Assembly (NCBI GenBank): GCA_907165065.1
Contig: OU015523.1
Location: 20,983,834-21,047,833 of the forward strand
DNA: 64,000 nt
From: Caprimulgus europaeus
Taxonomy: Eukaryota > Chordata > Aves > Caprimulgiformes > Caprimulgidae
Reading direction: 5' to 3'
Shown: positions 49,739 through 62,360 of the stretch, in pieces
Layout of the letters: the number at the start of each line of letters is the position of its first letter
Numbering within the stretch: position 1 is the first letter of the stretch
The notes under the pieces: model-generated
What the model was told of the DNA's origin: nothing
Seen by the model: only the letters and a program-made list of their open reading frames with translations
The model's database searches: none
Translations under genes and position numbers: made by a program

Positions 49739-50025
49739 GTTACAGGGCAGTTAATGACAGAACAAGGGAAAATGGCTTTAAGCTGAAAGAGGGGAAGTTT
49801 AGATTAGATATTAGGAAGAAATTCTTCCCTGTGAGGGTCGTGAGACACTGGCACAGGTTGTCCAAGGAAGTGGTGGCTGCCCCCTCCCTGGAAGTGTTCA
49901 AGGCCAGGTTGGATGAGGCTTTGAGCAACCTGGTGTAGTGGAAGGTGTCCCTGCTGCTGGCAGGGGGGTTGGAACTGGATGAGCTTTAAGGTCCCTTCCA
50001 ACCCAAACCATTTTATGATTCTATG
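49739..50025 (+). mobile_element. CR1 LINE, short 3' end
   Basis: A 287-bp fragment starting at ACAGGGCAGTTAATGACAGA, through GGCACAGGTTGTCCAAGG and GATGAGGCTTTGAGCAACCT, to the 3' end TTTTATGATTCTATGG. It is close to the 34237-35100 element. No coding content remains. Confidence 0.95.
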
Positions 50026-52002
50026 GGCCATATTCTCTTTGTCTTTCACTCGCACTGAGATCTGGGGCTACAAAGAAATTTTTAATTTACCAAAACTTCA
50101 TCCACTATTATGTACTGATAATCAATACACAATAACAGCCATAAGGAGGAAAGTACACAACACTTCACTCATCCCTAAAATTTGTTCTACTATACCTTAG
50201 AAAGCAAAAATTATACCGAAAATACAAATAGACTATAATAGGGAGACAGAGATTAACTCCACAAATACAAACATATTGGGTCAGAGTTCTGCAAATTTGA
50301 AGTCTGATGAGATGATCACATCTGAACTTTGACACTCATGTTAAAGCAGTCTGTGAGGCTACCTTGTTGAGAAATGCAAACTAGTTGAGAACTGGGAAAT
50401 AAACAGCTCCTGTTGACAAGCTGCTAGAGACACCAGCCACTGAAAAGAACAGGAGATGGCTGCACAAGGAACAGGGGGTATCCAAATTCAATTATTAGTC
50501 AGAAAGGCTCAAGTGAGAAGCTGCACAAGAAATATAGATATAGAACCCCCTTTTAGTTGTGGTTTTACTGGGCCAGACAGAAAGAGCACTTTCATTTAAT
50601 GATGTAGTTACAAACTAGGTGAAGTGGAATATATTCCCAGAAACATTTCAAAGCAAGGATAGAGAGGATGCTGCACACATATGCAATACTTAAATACCTT
50701 TTCAGAGATATACAAGTGTCATTAGCTTTATAGGACAGCAGAAAAATGTTCATGTAAGTGAGGTCTTGATTGTTGCATTGCCACACATCAACAACAGTTT
50801 GCATAATCCAATATTCACAGTAAAATCTTTGGCCACACTCCAGAGAAAACCACATTTCCATCCTCATCTCTTGGGACACCTCTTCTGAAAGACTCCTGAT
50901 TTTTCAGTTCAGCTCTTATCACTTTCTGTTAGTGTAAAAAGGAGAGTCAGCTCAACATAGCTGATCATTCTTCTGTTTGAACACTCAGATCAGGTAGTTG
51001 CAACCTATCCTTTAGCCCCTCTTTTGTCAAACTCTTCTTTTAAATCCTTGCTTGTCACAGTGGTGAAAAAGATTGAATCAACACAAGGTGGTCTTAAACA
51101 TCTTTGAGCCTTAGGAAAAGAAATAACTGAATCAGGATCTGAAACTATGAATGGTGCTTAGTGGGTTAATCTGATTTAATCCAGGAAAATCAGACTCAAG
51201 CCATGTTCATTAAGAGGACTTTAATTTTGTTTTGTGTTTTTAAACAACCTAGGAAATATCTGAACTCCCTGCCAATGATTTCTCTGTACTATTTAAAAAC
51301 ATTTTTGAAGGTGCTGATTACAGTGCTGAATGTCAATAGGATCCTATCTACTATTAATGTTATTACTGTTGTTGTGGTACTTAAAAGCTGCAATTATGGA
51401 TCAAGGTCTGACTAAGCTATTTGCTACACAGATCCAGAGTAAAAGATATGGATCTACACAAGGAAAAATGTGAAAGAGTGCTGGTCAGCATGACACAGGG
51501 GAGTTGGATCACCAATGCCTTCATTGACAAAGAGAATTTTAAGGAACATTTGAAACATGATAAAAACATCAGGTTTTTAGATATTTATTGGGATTGCTGC
51601 CCAAGGATGAGTGCCATTATGAAAAAGATTTGATACGTTTGAGACTTTATATGAATGCAATTGATATATCCAGAAGAATGAACCCTGAGTAACAGTCCTG
51701 GGCTTTTCTGAGTGAAAAGGTTTTAGTAAGTTCAGTGGGAGAGGCCTGATAAAGAAATATGGGAAGGAAAGTGAGGATATAACTGGAAAAGTAGACTTTC
51801 AGAGTTCTAAACAGCACTTTAAATTACACAAAAATGAAAAAGAGAAAGAAAATGGAGAAGGTACTTGTAAAGGCACATAAAGCTAAGGGTGAATATGCAA
51901 TTTTTATTGATAGGAAAGACTGAAGTATGATTGTACTGTGAAAAGAAAAACTTGAGCAGAGCAAGGGAACAGATAAAGTAAAGGAGGGAAAATATACAGA
52001 TA

Positions 52003-52138
52003 CAAGGCAGATTGATGGACAAAATAGGATTGTATCGAGGCAACTGGAGGTGACTAGTGAAGGAGAATAACAAGGCAGATTGATGGACAAAATAGGATGG
52101 TATTGAAGCAACTGGAGGTGATTAGTGAAGGAGAACAA
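52003..52138. repeat. 68-bp perfect-period tandem duplication (two copies)
   Basis: CAAGGCAGATTGATGGACAA starts at 52003 and again at 52071. Both units continue through CAACTGGAGGTGA and TAGTGAAGGAGAA with only a handful of substitutions. The minus-strand open frames here repeat the same peptide (DTILFCPSICL, YHPILSINLP), as expected from the duplication. Confidence 0.95.
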
Positions 52139-55100
52139 CTCAGAAACTTACACCTGAATCAAGGAAGATGACACTTGCAGAATCATTACAAAGACTGTAA
52201 AGAAATCTGAGATGGGGCAAGGAGGTCAAATGATAATTTCATGGAAGAAAGGCATATACAGTTTTCACTAGAATTAATTTCTATGGACATGTACAAAAGA
52301 ATGAAAAGTAGGGGTGTAGAATGTTTCAAAAGTGAGAGCATTGCGGGTAAAATGTGGCTGAGGTTGTAGGTACACAGTTCAGCTGAGCTGGAAAAAAAAG
52401 AACTGTTTAGCCAGGAAGACTTTAGAATGGAAACAGAAGAAAAATATTTTGTAGTAGAAGGAGACAGGAATGGAGAAGCATCTTTCATTGAAACACCGCA
52501 GTGTATATGCACAGCTGCAAGAAGCTGAATGCTGAAAGTGATTCCAAGTTGCAGCATAGTGGGGCATACCACACAATTAGAGAATGGTAAAAGAGAATGC
52601 AAAGGAAATGACACATCAATGTATAAGTTAAAATAAAACATTCAACAAACCAGACCCACCCCCTGAAAAAAAAGGAAGAGAATACTCTTGAACTAGAAAA
52701 AAACCTGAGAAGAGATGAGAAGTTATCTGCTTTTGGCTGTAAGAAATTATGGGGGAAAAGATCAAGAAAGAAAGCCTGTGGGTGACACTGACCTCAGTAT
52801 CCTGAGAATAAATACTTTCTTATCATGTGTTCTCCAGGGTGGAGAAAATACACACTTTAGATCAATTATATTGATGCAGAACAAGAATGCATAATGCCTA
52901 AATGATCTGTGTGAGGTGACACAGAAATTAGAGCCAAATGTTGATCCCAAGACCCCCGAATCCCAGGTCAGACAGTTTGTGAGTTAATAGCTGTTGGCTG
53001 GTACAGACAGAAGTCTGACATCCTCCAGCCCTCTGCAGAACCTCTCTTGCTTTTCCCAATACATATCTATTAAAAGAAGGGCATCTTAATTAAAGTGCTA
53101 ACTCAAGTGAAACTGCAGATTATGTCTCAAAATATTTTGTCTTTCTCAGTTTTCTGTATTCACTATGAACTCTGAAATTGTAGGAACAAAGGTACACCCA
53201 GAAATGGCTCTTTTTTTTAATCTGATGACAGTTGGGAAGAAAGGAAAGCAAATTATGCCCCATCACACCATGGAGTTCAATGTTTCCCATACCACTGAGA
53301 AAAAAAAAAAGGTAAAAATTCACTCCTCATGAAGTATCTGCCTATGCCAACAGCTAATTTAGGCCCAATATACGTGCTATGCAGAAAGAATAAATTCTTA
53401 TGACATATCAAGTCTGGAATCCAGGGCAGCCTGGTAGTGATATTAAAGTGACACACTGTTTGCATACTGATTTTTGTGGTACTTATATTTGTTTTGAAAA
53501 AAACATATTTATGCAGTTTCACTGGGAGCATAGTTGTCATATACAAATAAATGAGAAAATCCAGTCACAGTGGCCAGTTTGGTAACAGCTCATTCTATCA
53601 TTGGGGAAAGATGCCTTCTGGGGTTTTGAATTCTGTTTGTAAAATTAAAGTTAGGGATACTATTCTTGTTCTCCTTCCAGATTTTTGAGATATAAAATAT
53701 CTCCTTGTCTATTTTTATACATTCTGTGTACCCTGTGGAGTCATTAAATGCATAATTTTGATCTACTGAGAGTTCACTGAACATTCAGAAACAACATAAT
53801 TTACTGGCTTCTTATTTTTTATTTGAAGAAGTTTGAAACTTATCTTCTTCTTAGCTAAGTACTTCTTTAGCCCCATGTGTTTGGTATTTTGGCAGTTGCT
53901 TTTAATAGATCTGATCTTGCACACACTTCATATACAGAACTCCTCCTCAAGAAATCTATAGCACAATAAACTAATAAAAGAAATTCACCCCAGTGTATCT
54001 CCTCAGTGGTTTTGCATGACTTTTACTTCACCTCTTGAACATCTTCAACACACTGTCAAACTGACTGTACTCTCTGCTTATCTGAGATTACTTTCCCTCC
54101 ACTGAAATGCAGTTCGTTACTTCCTTCAATGGAATTCTGAATCTGTTCTCTAATAGATTTCTAATCCTTAGCAGGCCTATACATTACGAAGCAACCACTG
54201 TGCTTGCCATATGGTTAACCTGATCTTCAGTCACCCTGCCACATAATTTTCATTAAGAACATGTGATTAGGAAAATACCACACCAACAAGAATGTGATTG
54301 CCTTTTCTGGCTTTCCCTTATTATTCTGAGGAGATTTTGGTTATCACACACCCTCCAGTCTCTATGGAGAACTGTGATTGTTTCCCATCAGAAATCTCTT
54401 GTTCTTACTTTTAAGTATATTCAGGAGTATCAGAAGACCTTGCTTCTCACACACTGGTCCCTGGACTTTTGTAGTTCGCTTGCTTGTAGAAGAATCAATA
54501 GACTTTTGATCTATTCCAATAAGAATGGCACTATAATACAAAGTGTGTTTTGATACTAGCACACTGTTAAAATAAAAAAGTTACGTGTTATTTTTATCCT
54601 ATTTCTGACTGCGCAAAACGTTCTGACCACTTGTGATCATTAATAATCTCGCACAGCTTTTCATAGCAATAGAGGACTTCATCAAAATGTCCTTGAAGAA
54701 TTCCTGTTCATGTAACTGTATATCACCTCACTATATCCTTATTTCACCAACGGGGTTTCTAACTCATGTCCTGTTCCAAGCTGTCCTGTCCCGAGATGAT
54801 ACTGAATATTTTTTAATAGTAACAACTGTTAACCTCCAAAATACAGGAATTTGTGTGTTAGAAGGAGAGAAAAAACCACATATATGTATCAAAGGACAGT
54901 GATGCTTAAGTATCTGTTATGATATGAACACATCAATGAAACAAAAAAAAAGTTCTGCTTAGTATTCAAAGAAAACAAAATACCTAAAAATACAAATTAA
55001 TAATGTTAAAAATGACCACATTTAGCAAGGGTTTTGAAATCTTTAGGTGAAAGATATTATGTAAAAGTTGAAGTTTTCATGTTTTGTGGGGGGTTTTTTC

Positions 55101-56984
55101 GTTGGTTTATTATGATGTGGATTTCTTTTGAAGTAATTATTTTAATACTCATTTTAGGAATACTTCTGATGCTAGGATAATACCAATCATTTTGGGAATG
55201 AGTCCTGCTGAAGAAAGACGTTTAGAAAATAATCGTTAAGTACTCAGGTAGGTGAACACACTCTTCTTTTCACAATTAAAACACACATAACTTACTGTTT
55301 TCAATTAATATTCTGTTACCATGACAGAACAACTGTCCCTGATCTTGTATATTCACTGGAGACAGGACTAACAGTGTAACAGTGGCAAGAATCAGTCATG
55401 GAAAGTATACGATATGACAACAGTCCCAAAGCAATGACACAAACGTGTGATGATGCAGTGCTTGAATAAACTTCTCTCTCAGCATTTTTCGCATCATCAG
55501 CTATTTATTTCAATATTCTGTACGTCATTAGTGCTTTGGCTGACAGTCTGTTTTATTCACTTTAATACTCCTTTTGTATAAACAGCACATATAAAAGCTG
55601 AGTTTTGGAAGAGCTCATTAATCTTCACTTCTTAAAGGCTGGCTTGTCAAAATGCACTTGGTAGCTGCGTCATTTGTGTTATGACATCATCCAAACTTGT
55701 GAAAGTAAAAGCCATAAGAATTCAAATAAAGGTCTCCTAAATCTTGCATTTATATATTTGACCAATAATTTTGCAGTTGGAGAAATATCTGGGTCATCAC
55801 TTTCCAAAGGCACAAGTGTCTGTGTTTCTATTCCTAGTCAACACTAGGACGTGTTCCAGTGCTTTCTTGCATGGTGTTTTCCCAGCTAACATAACTAACT
55901 ACACAGGACAAAAATATGAATGTTACAAGATCCACAGTGATTCCCAAGCAGGAGTAGGGCTGTTAAGCATACACTACAAATTTTAGACAGGTTTAAACTA
56001 CCCTCCTTTGGCTCAAAGAAACCTTCAGAGCTTTTATTATAGCCTCTTGATTAGCTGTTTTTGTTGAAAGGGTAGGTTCTGACCTGCCACGGCCAGAGGC
56101 TACAGTGCTGCAAACAAGCTTCAGACAGGCTTTTAAAGATGCTCCCAGTTTGGGAACAAGTACCAAATCTATGTCAGCAGCTTAGTTTACCTGTAACTTC
56201 AGTGAGCAAAAACCAGCCCTAGACAATTTGAAGCGGCTCAGCTCCGTATGTTAAAATGAGATTGAAAACTAGCAATGGCACAATTCTCTCTACGCTTTTG
56301 ACTTGACTACTGATCTCAACAAATAGCACTGACTGTGGCAAAGGAGGATCTAGCACTAAAAGCTGGTTATTGAGAACCAGCTCCCTTAGAGAATATTCTT
56401 CTATTCCTCCTTGCTTCGTTAACACTTTAGTGAACCCAGCTGGGACAAGGACTTCCAGGGCACTCTGGGCCTTTCAGGACATGACGTTTCCCAGCTGCAT
56501 CTGTATCTGTTTCAATGAAAATAAAAAAGCAGGTGTATCTCATGGCTATTAAATCCTAAGTTTTTAATATGCATCCATCATTCATGCTGGTGACCTAATG
56601 CAAAGTCAATGTAAGAGAACAAAAGAAGACAATTCACAAACCCTAAAAGACTCACACACCTGTTCAGAAGTCTTCAACTTACACTACTTGCAGATGAGTT
56701 AAAATGTGAATTATTTGCCAGAAAAAATTGTCAAATAATTTAACATAAGGGGCAGTTCAGAAAACCACGTTCTCTTTCACAGACAGTTTATGAAGAAATG
56801 AACAGAAAAAGAAATATTCATAATTTACAATATACATGAATAATTACCCATCCAGCTTTCTTTTCTGTTCACTCACTGCCAGTGAGGAACATGCCATAAC
56901 CACAGCCACGTTTTTCTCGTTTCATATTTTTGTATCCTATGTTCTTCAGAAATGTTGTCAGACTTGCAATCAGTGATAGTAGGT

Positions 56985-57130
56985 ATCTCTCACTGACTTC
57001 AACTGAGTTATGTAATTTACACCAGTGAAGGATGGACCTATTTCCAGCTCTATTTTTCTCACATGAAGAATTTGTTAACTCGCATACACAATCCCACTGA
57101 ATTATTCACCAGTGTAAGTGAAGGTTACCT
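56985..57130. repeat. Possible ancient sauropsid interspersed-repeat fragment
   Basis: CACTGACTTCAACTGAGTTA followed by ATTTACACCAGTGAAGGATG, then again TTCACCAGTGTAAGTGAAGG about 70 bases on. This combination of motifs is typical of an old repeat seen across archosaurs and turtles. I cannot give its family name. Confidence 0.45.
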
Positions 57131-57194
57131 GATTAAGCTCTCTGAATCAAACTTCTGATGTGACTTTAGTTACAGAATTTATTTTATTGCTTCC

Positions 57195-57218
57195 AAAAAA
57201 AAAAAAAAAAAAAAAAAG
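57195..57218. repeat. A-run (about 24 A)
   Basis: A homopolymer A tract 40 bases before the first copy of the 240-bp direct duplication. The sequence between it and the duplication (GTGTATGGAAACAGAGATGC...) is unique. Confidence 0.95.
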
Positions 57219-57257
57219 TGTATGGAAACAGAGATGCATCCTGCATAAGTATATAAC

Positions 57258-57497
57258 CACTTCTGGTTTGTTCTCTAAACTGCATCCTTCCCTTCTCATC
57301 CTGCCCTCAGCAGCTCCATTTCTCACTGAAAGCCCTCTCCAGCACTAGCTTTCAGCTTTGTCAGGTATGCTTTAGGCCACTGTCAGCTTTCCTCACACTC
57401 AGAGCTCATCTTTCTCTCTGCTCCCCAAGTCTTCCCTCCTCCTCCAACAAGTACCAGGAGTTGCTATTTTCACATATATTTTCTTCCTTTGCAAGCC
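57258..57497. repeat. Direct duplication, copy A (about 240 bp)
   Basis: It begins CACTTCTGGTTTGTTCTCTA and shares with copy B (58866-59099) the stretch through CTGCCCTCAGCAGCTCCATT, AAAGCCCTCTCCAGCACTAG and TCATCTTTCTCTCTGCTCCCC. About five mismatches are visible over the first 170 bases. Past that, copy A carries an extra pyrimidine-rich stretch (AGTCTTCCCTCCTCCTCC) before similarity resumes at AAGTACCA. Both copies are pyrimidine-rich. I do not recognise a known element. Confidence 0.9.
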
Positions 57498-58865
57498 ATA
57501 ACCAGCTGCTTTTCCTTCCTTTTTCCCCTTTTGCTCTATATCCAGCCTTCCTGACTGACGGAAGCTGTGTGTGTGGAAGCATTTAGATTCATCTAGAACC
57601 TAGGAGAAAAAGGATCCTTTGAGTCCTACATATTAATTTGAAGCCTTGAGCTCTGTGGATATTACAATATACCCAAACTATGGTACACTCTGGAAATCAT
57701 GACTCACCTCACTCTCTCTTCATATCTCTGGACAGCTGATAAATACATATAAGTCACTCAAAGTGTCAGTACTCCTTGCAGGATTTTCACTTCCCATGGA
57801 GCACGGCACACACAACATTCATAAAATTAATGCCCACTTCCCACCATGCCTACTGACACCATATCTGCCAGCATATATCACTGAGACCCATAGCACTGTT
57901 GCCACCTGACTCCTGAAGATCACAGAACAGTCTGGGTTCAAAACTACAAAACGTTTCCCACTGCAGTCAGCTGAGCTCAAGATGTATTTCACCTGCTACA
58001 TTTGATATCCTTCATCCTCATTTACGATGCATAAAACTTCCTAATAAACATTGCTATTAGAGATAGGACTTTTATCTAACTGCCTTGAGAGAATTATCCA
58101 TCACTTGGAGTCTCTGAAAACAGCCTGTGCTATGAATGAACCTGGAAGCACAAAGAAGCCACAAGTACCAGAGGACTAGACCTTCATGTTCATAAATGGT
58201 GAGGCCAGAAAAAGACACACCACTAAGGAGGGAACTCCCTATTTAAGTCAGATAACTACTAAGGGTTCTAAAGCTAACCATGTATTGAACCCCTCCATTA
58301 ATATATTTGCATAACTGCTAGAAAGGCGCTAAAATACCAAGAGATGGTGAGCCCACTGTCCATAGGTCTTGCAGCAGTTACTGAAACTCACTTCTCAAAG
58401 TAGTGCCTTGGTTTCTTTCAGTCCTTATCTTTGGTGATATTGTTCAGGGAAGAGGACCAATCACTGGATAAACGGGTTATACAACCAGGTGCTGCTTGGA
58501 GAAACTGAAATACAAAGCTGAGCTCCAGACCCTGAGTTGCAGATGAAGACTCCTCATTGAGCTAGGGCAGTTTTAGGATCTCTTGAAGTTATGCTGAGGT
58601 TTTTTTCATGTCAGTGCATCTTAGAGCTATTTTTAATTTGAGTCTGCCAAAACCTCCAAGGGGCCATTGTAACAGCTAGAGGTTACCAATGAATAAAGAT
58701 TCCTGGTGTGTCTCCTTTGTAATACTTGCTGCAGGGTTGTAGGATGAAAATTAAGGACATTATCTCTTTAAAACTCTCCCACATTTTATGACTTTCCAGA
58801 CAAGCTTTCTCCTCCATATCCCTTTATCATTTTATCTCATTTGCCCTGGCTTCTTCCATTGGCCT
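57498..58865. other. 1.37 kb between the two direct-duplication copies
   Basis: Unique-looking sequence. I searched it by eye for retroviral or LINE coding motifs, primer-binding-site-like or polypurine-tract-like sequence at the borders, and found none, so the copies are probably not the two LTRs of one element. Confidence 0.5.
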
Positions 58866-59099
58866 CACTTCTCGTTTGTTCTCTAAACTGCATCCTTCCC
58901 TTCTCATCCTGCCCTCAGCAGCTCCATTTCTCACTGAAAGCCCTCTCCAGCACTAGCTTTCAGTTTTGCCAGGTATGCTTTAGGCCACTGTCAGCTTTTC
59001 TCACACTCAAAGCTCATCTTTCTCTCTGCTCCCCATCTCTACTCAATAAGTACCATGAGTTGTTATAAATTTTCACATGTATTTTCCTCCTTCACAAGC
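58866..59099. repeat. Direct duplication, copy B (about 234 bp)
   Basis: The partner of 57258-57497 in the same orientation, starting 1,608 bases later. Flanks on both sides differ from those of copy A. The 75-codon plus-strand open frame at 58841-59068 spans it and is also partly present in copy A (57160-57348), which explains two similar open frames (LHPSLLILPSAAPFLTE and LHPSLLILPSA-like readings) without implying a gene. Confidence 0.9.
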
Positions 59100-61659
59100 T
59101 TCTTCAACATATGAGCTGTATTTTCTCTCACATTATCCATAACCTTTGTTTCTTCTTCCCAGACAGCTTGCACCCAGTGGATGCTCTCTTCACCCATCTA
59201 GAACTATTTCTCCTCTGAATTATTCTTCATCTTTTTTTCTTCTGTAGTAATATTTGAAATTATCAATTCTCTTGAAACACTCTTTTATGGACCTACTGTC
59301 TTCTGCAATTCCAGTTTTATTTAATGGTTGGGATGGTGGTAGTATAATTTGTATAAACCTCTAATTTACCTACACCATTCATGTTTCAGTGACCTCAGTT
59401 CTATTCAACAACACCGTTTCCAATGAAAAGTAACATTCTGAAGCATGCACTGTATTAAGATTTTTCTTCAAATGTAGTGTCTCAGCTAAGAGTCAAGCAT
59501 GTTTTCACATTCCGTTAGACCTTAGAGAAGCTTTTTCTCCCATTCCTTGTCCCATGATCTAGAAGTACTCTCTCTCTTCCTTGCATTTTTTACTTTTTGT
59601 TTGGATATGGCTGTCCTTGGACAAAGTTATCCAAAAAAACACTGAATTAAATAATCCAGCAAAACTATGAGAATAAAGCAGACAAATCCCTGCTTAGTTA
59701 GATACATTAAAAAAACCCCAAACTAAAAAACACTAAATGACAAAAATACCCAAGGAATTCTGTGTGCCCACGTATCTTGGCTCCTCCTGAAGCCTTGTGT
59801 CACTTCCAATGGCAAAACACCTTACAGTAGTTTCACAAAGGTTAACATGCTGCTGCAGTAATATTTTCTTACCTTCCTTCAGTGGATTTACTTTGCCAAT
59901 GACTGTTCTCTGCCTCAGCAAAGCAGCTTCCTCTCTTTTCTCTATTTAGCTCATGTGGGGCTGAATCCTGCAGTACTAGTCCCAGTGAAGTCAGTGGGAG
60001 TGCTGACTCTGCAAGAACCAGATGTGTCCCATTGAATAATTATCCAGGGTTGAATGAACTCCCAGAAGTTGTGTGTTCAAACAATCATTCACATCTAGAA
60101 GTTGTTAACCAAAGCAGAAACCCTACTAAAACAACCTTCCCCACCACTTTCCAACAATGCTCTCCCTGACCTCTTCGAATAAATATTTCCACTAAAAGAA
60201 AAAAAAACCAACCCCCAAAATGAAAAAAACCTCAACAAGGTAGAGAGAAGATTTCAACAAAGAGAATGATGCAGTATTATTCAACAAAACGTTGGAGCAC
60301 TAAATCTTTCCCAACTGTAAGTCCATTTGATTTTTAAACAGAGTTCAGGTGTTTTTTTCTGCTGTGGAAATACATGCAATATTTCCTAGTAAAAACTCAC
60401 TTTCTGAATTTTTAATAAACCCAAGTATGTCAGAGGCATAGGAAGGTGGAGGTCTTATAAATGTTGAGGAGTATGTGGTGTCCACAGCATTTAGTAATTT
60501 TGCTATTAGAGTAGTACCTTATTGCCTCCTAGTTGCTGCCTTATTGCCACATACCTTCTAACTTATCTTCCACATTTTTCTTTCCAGCCAGTGCAGATAC
60601 ATTCTGTGAGTAAACAGGGGAGAAAATTTGTTTTGCTGGTGAAATCATTGAAGACTTAGTGTCTCCTTTTCATAAGAATTTAAAATTTACAATCAAATTG
60701 AGTGTTAAAGTAAAAAACAGTCTTCAAATTTTAAAATGTCTGTTCTGGTAAAAAAAAAAAAAGGAAAGAAAAAGAAAAGAAAGCATAAGCTGTGCAAAAC
60801 CTGAAACAGTCAGAAGATATTTCAAAGATACTTTGACTAACTTCTTAGTAACGATGCAACTCACTGGTAGATAAGGGTGCTGTTCACGTTATTTTTTTTT
60901 CACTTGTTCTCATAGGAGATGGAAATCTAACAACCCAGCAGAACCCTCCACAACTGGTGAGATAGGGGAGGATATGGAAAGAGAAGATCTAAAATTCTGG
61001 AGATTCATGCAAGGAACAAAATCTATTTTCTAGACTTTCTGGACAGGACCCACTGTTTCCCAAAGCACAAGGCAGAGGGCTATTCATTTGAGATTGAACA
61101 TTGGTGCAACACATTTTTTCTTGGGAAAGAGGAATTTTACACCTGAGAAAGCCTTTTTTCAAGTGAGAAAAAGAAACAGGGCAAAAATATAGTGTTCATT
61201 AAAAGACTCCCTCTGGGGCTGTTTCTTGAGAGGAATCTGCTTGTAAACTAACATGTTTTGGTTCTGACCTGCCACCTGAGCCCAACACATGTCCTCACCC
61301 TGAGCAGGACATTTTGCTGCAAACCAGAGGTTCCTCTGACTGCCACAGCTCTAGTTAAGCTGTTGTCTGAGTAACAGTATCAAAAAAAGATGGTATGGGA
61401 CAACAAATTCATGTTGTCGGAAGCTCCACGTGGCAAGGGAATAAAGGAATATATTTTTTCTTTACACTCAACATTTTTTTTTCATTACTGTCTTTCCCAC
61501 TAAGCTCATAAGGCATACGGGCCTGAGTATGTGCCAGGTTCTGACTCAGCTTCAGCTAGGTACATTGGATTCGCTAAACTCAGATGTTTAAGCCCATATA
61601 AAATCTGGGAAAGCACAAACTTATGAACATGTTCATAATCTGGGAGCTGTCCTGTTGTG
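59100..61659. other. AT-rich non-coding DNA
   Basis: Low-complexity A/C-rich stretches lie near 59707-59750 and 60195-60240, and an A-run near 60752. A good donor-like site on the minus strand (GGAAG|GTAAGAAA near 59870) has no convincing acceptor. Confidence 0.55.
59955..60020. repeat. Possible ancient sauropsid interspersed-repeat fragment
   Basis: GGGGCTGAATCCTGCAGTAC followed by TCCCAGTGAAGTCAGTGGGA, the same motif class as at 56985-57130 in the other orientation. Confidence 0.45.
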
Positions 61660-62360
61660 CATGTCAGGGGCCTGAGGGTATCCCCCTGGCCCCTGGACCC
61701 AAACAGGGCTTGGGGCCGGCTTGGGGCCAGCTCGGAGCAGGGGCATCCTTGTCCCACCAGGGCTATGGGGGCACCTGCAGCCAGGGCCCCTCCTGGAGCC
61801 AGGGCAGCTTGGGACCTTGGGGCAGCCCCCATGACAGGCAGCTCCTAGGGGAACAGGTCTTGCACAGCCCAGGGGCCAGGCCCTGCAGGACCAGCTCATG
61901 GGTTGAATGTGCCTGAGCTCACTCTCAGGGTGCAGTGCATCCAGCGGTGGCCCAGGGCAGCAGGGCTGTCAGGGCAGGACAGTGTTCTCCCTCTGAGGTC
62001 AACTAGCCCCATCCTGCAGCTCTGCAAGGCGAGCTGGGCCAGGCATGGGACAGGAACCAGGGCTGGCCACAGCCCAGCCAGCTCCAGGCACTACCCCAGT
62101 GCCCCAGGTTCAGCTGAGAAGGCAGCCCCTCAGGCTGAATGGGGCTGAGGCACAACTGTGTTGGGGTTGGAGCTCAGGCCTGGGCTAAATTCAGCTGAAA
62201 GCCCTCCCAGTGCCAGGATCTGTCCTGGCCACTTCGTGCCCCTGGCACAAGGCTGTCTGGCCGTGCTCCCCCGTGGCCCCAGGGGAACTGGCCTGCCAGC
62301 AGCAGCATGCTCTGAACTGGCCTTGAGCCCTGGCAAGGGGGTGCTGCCAGCACCCTGACA
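61660..62360. other. GC-rich, CpG-poor block of unknown origin
   Basis: Roughly 700 bases stand out sharply from AT-rich flanks, with recurring CAGGGC, GCCAGGGC, CCCAGG and GGGGC strings but only about seven CpGs. It contains a perfect hairpin, GGGTGCT-GCC-AGCACCC, at 62339-62355. Open frames on both strands (such as 61506-61832 minus, 62130-62690 minus, 61903-62148 plus) are rich in Pro, Gly, Ala and Ser and lack any domain I know. CpG depletion argues against a live CpG-island promoter. A decayed GC-rich mobile element or a decayed island are the alternatives. Confidence 0.6.

Larger units (their letters stand above)
50026..57194. other. AT-rich non-coding DNA with one local tandem duplication
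   Basis: Apart from the 68-bp duplication and the old-repeat motifs near 57000, nothing was recognised. The 151-codon minus open frame at 52186-52641 is Ser/Leu/Phe-rich because its sense strand is pyrimidine-rich; it has no domain. Confidence 0.6.

Noticed and set aside
52186..52641. 151-codon minus-strand open frame
   Set aside because: Composition follows a purine-rich plus strand; no domain or homology signal.
57258..59099. Interpretation of the direct duplication as the two LTRs of one retroelement
   Set aside because: Ends are not TG...CA, no target-site duplication is visible, and the interior lacks coding or priming motifs.
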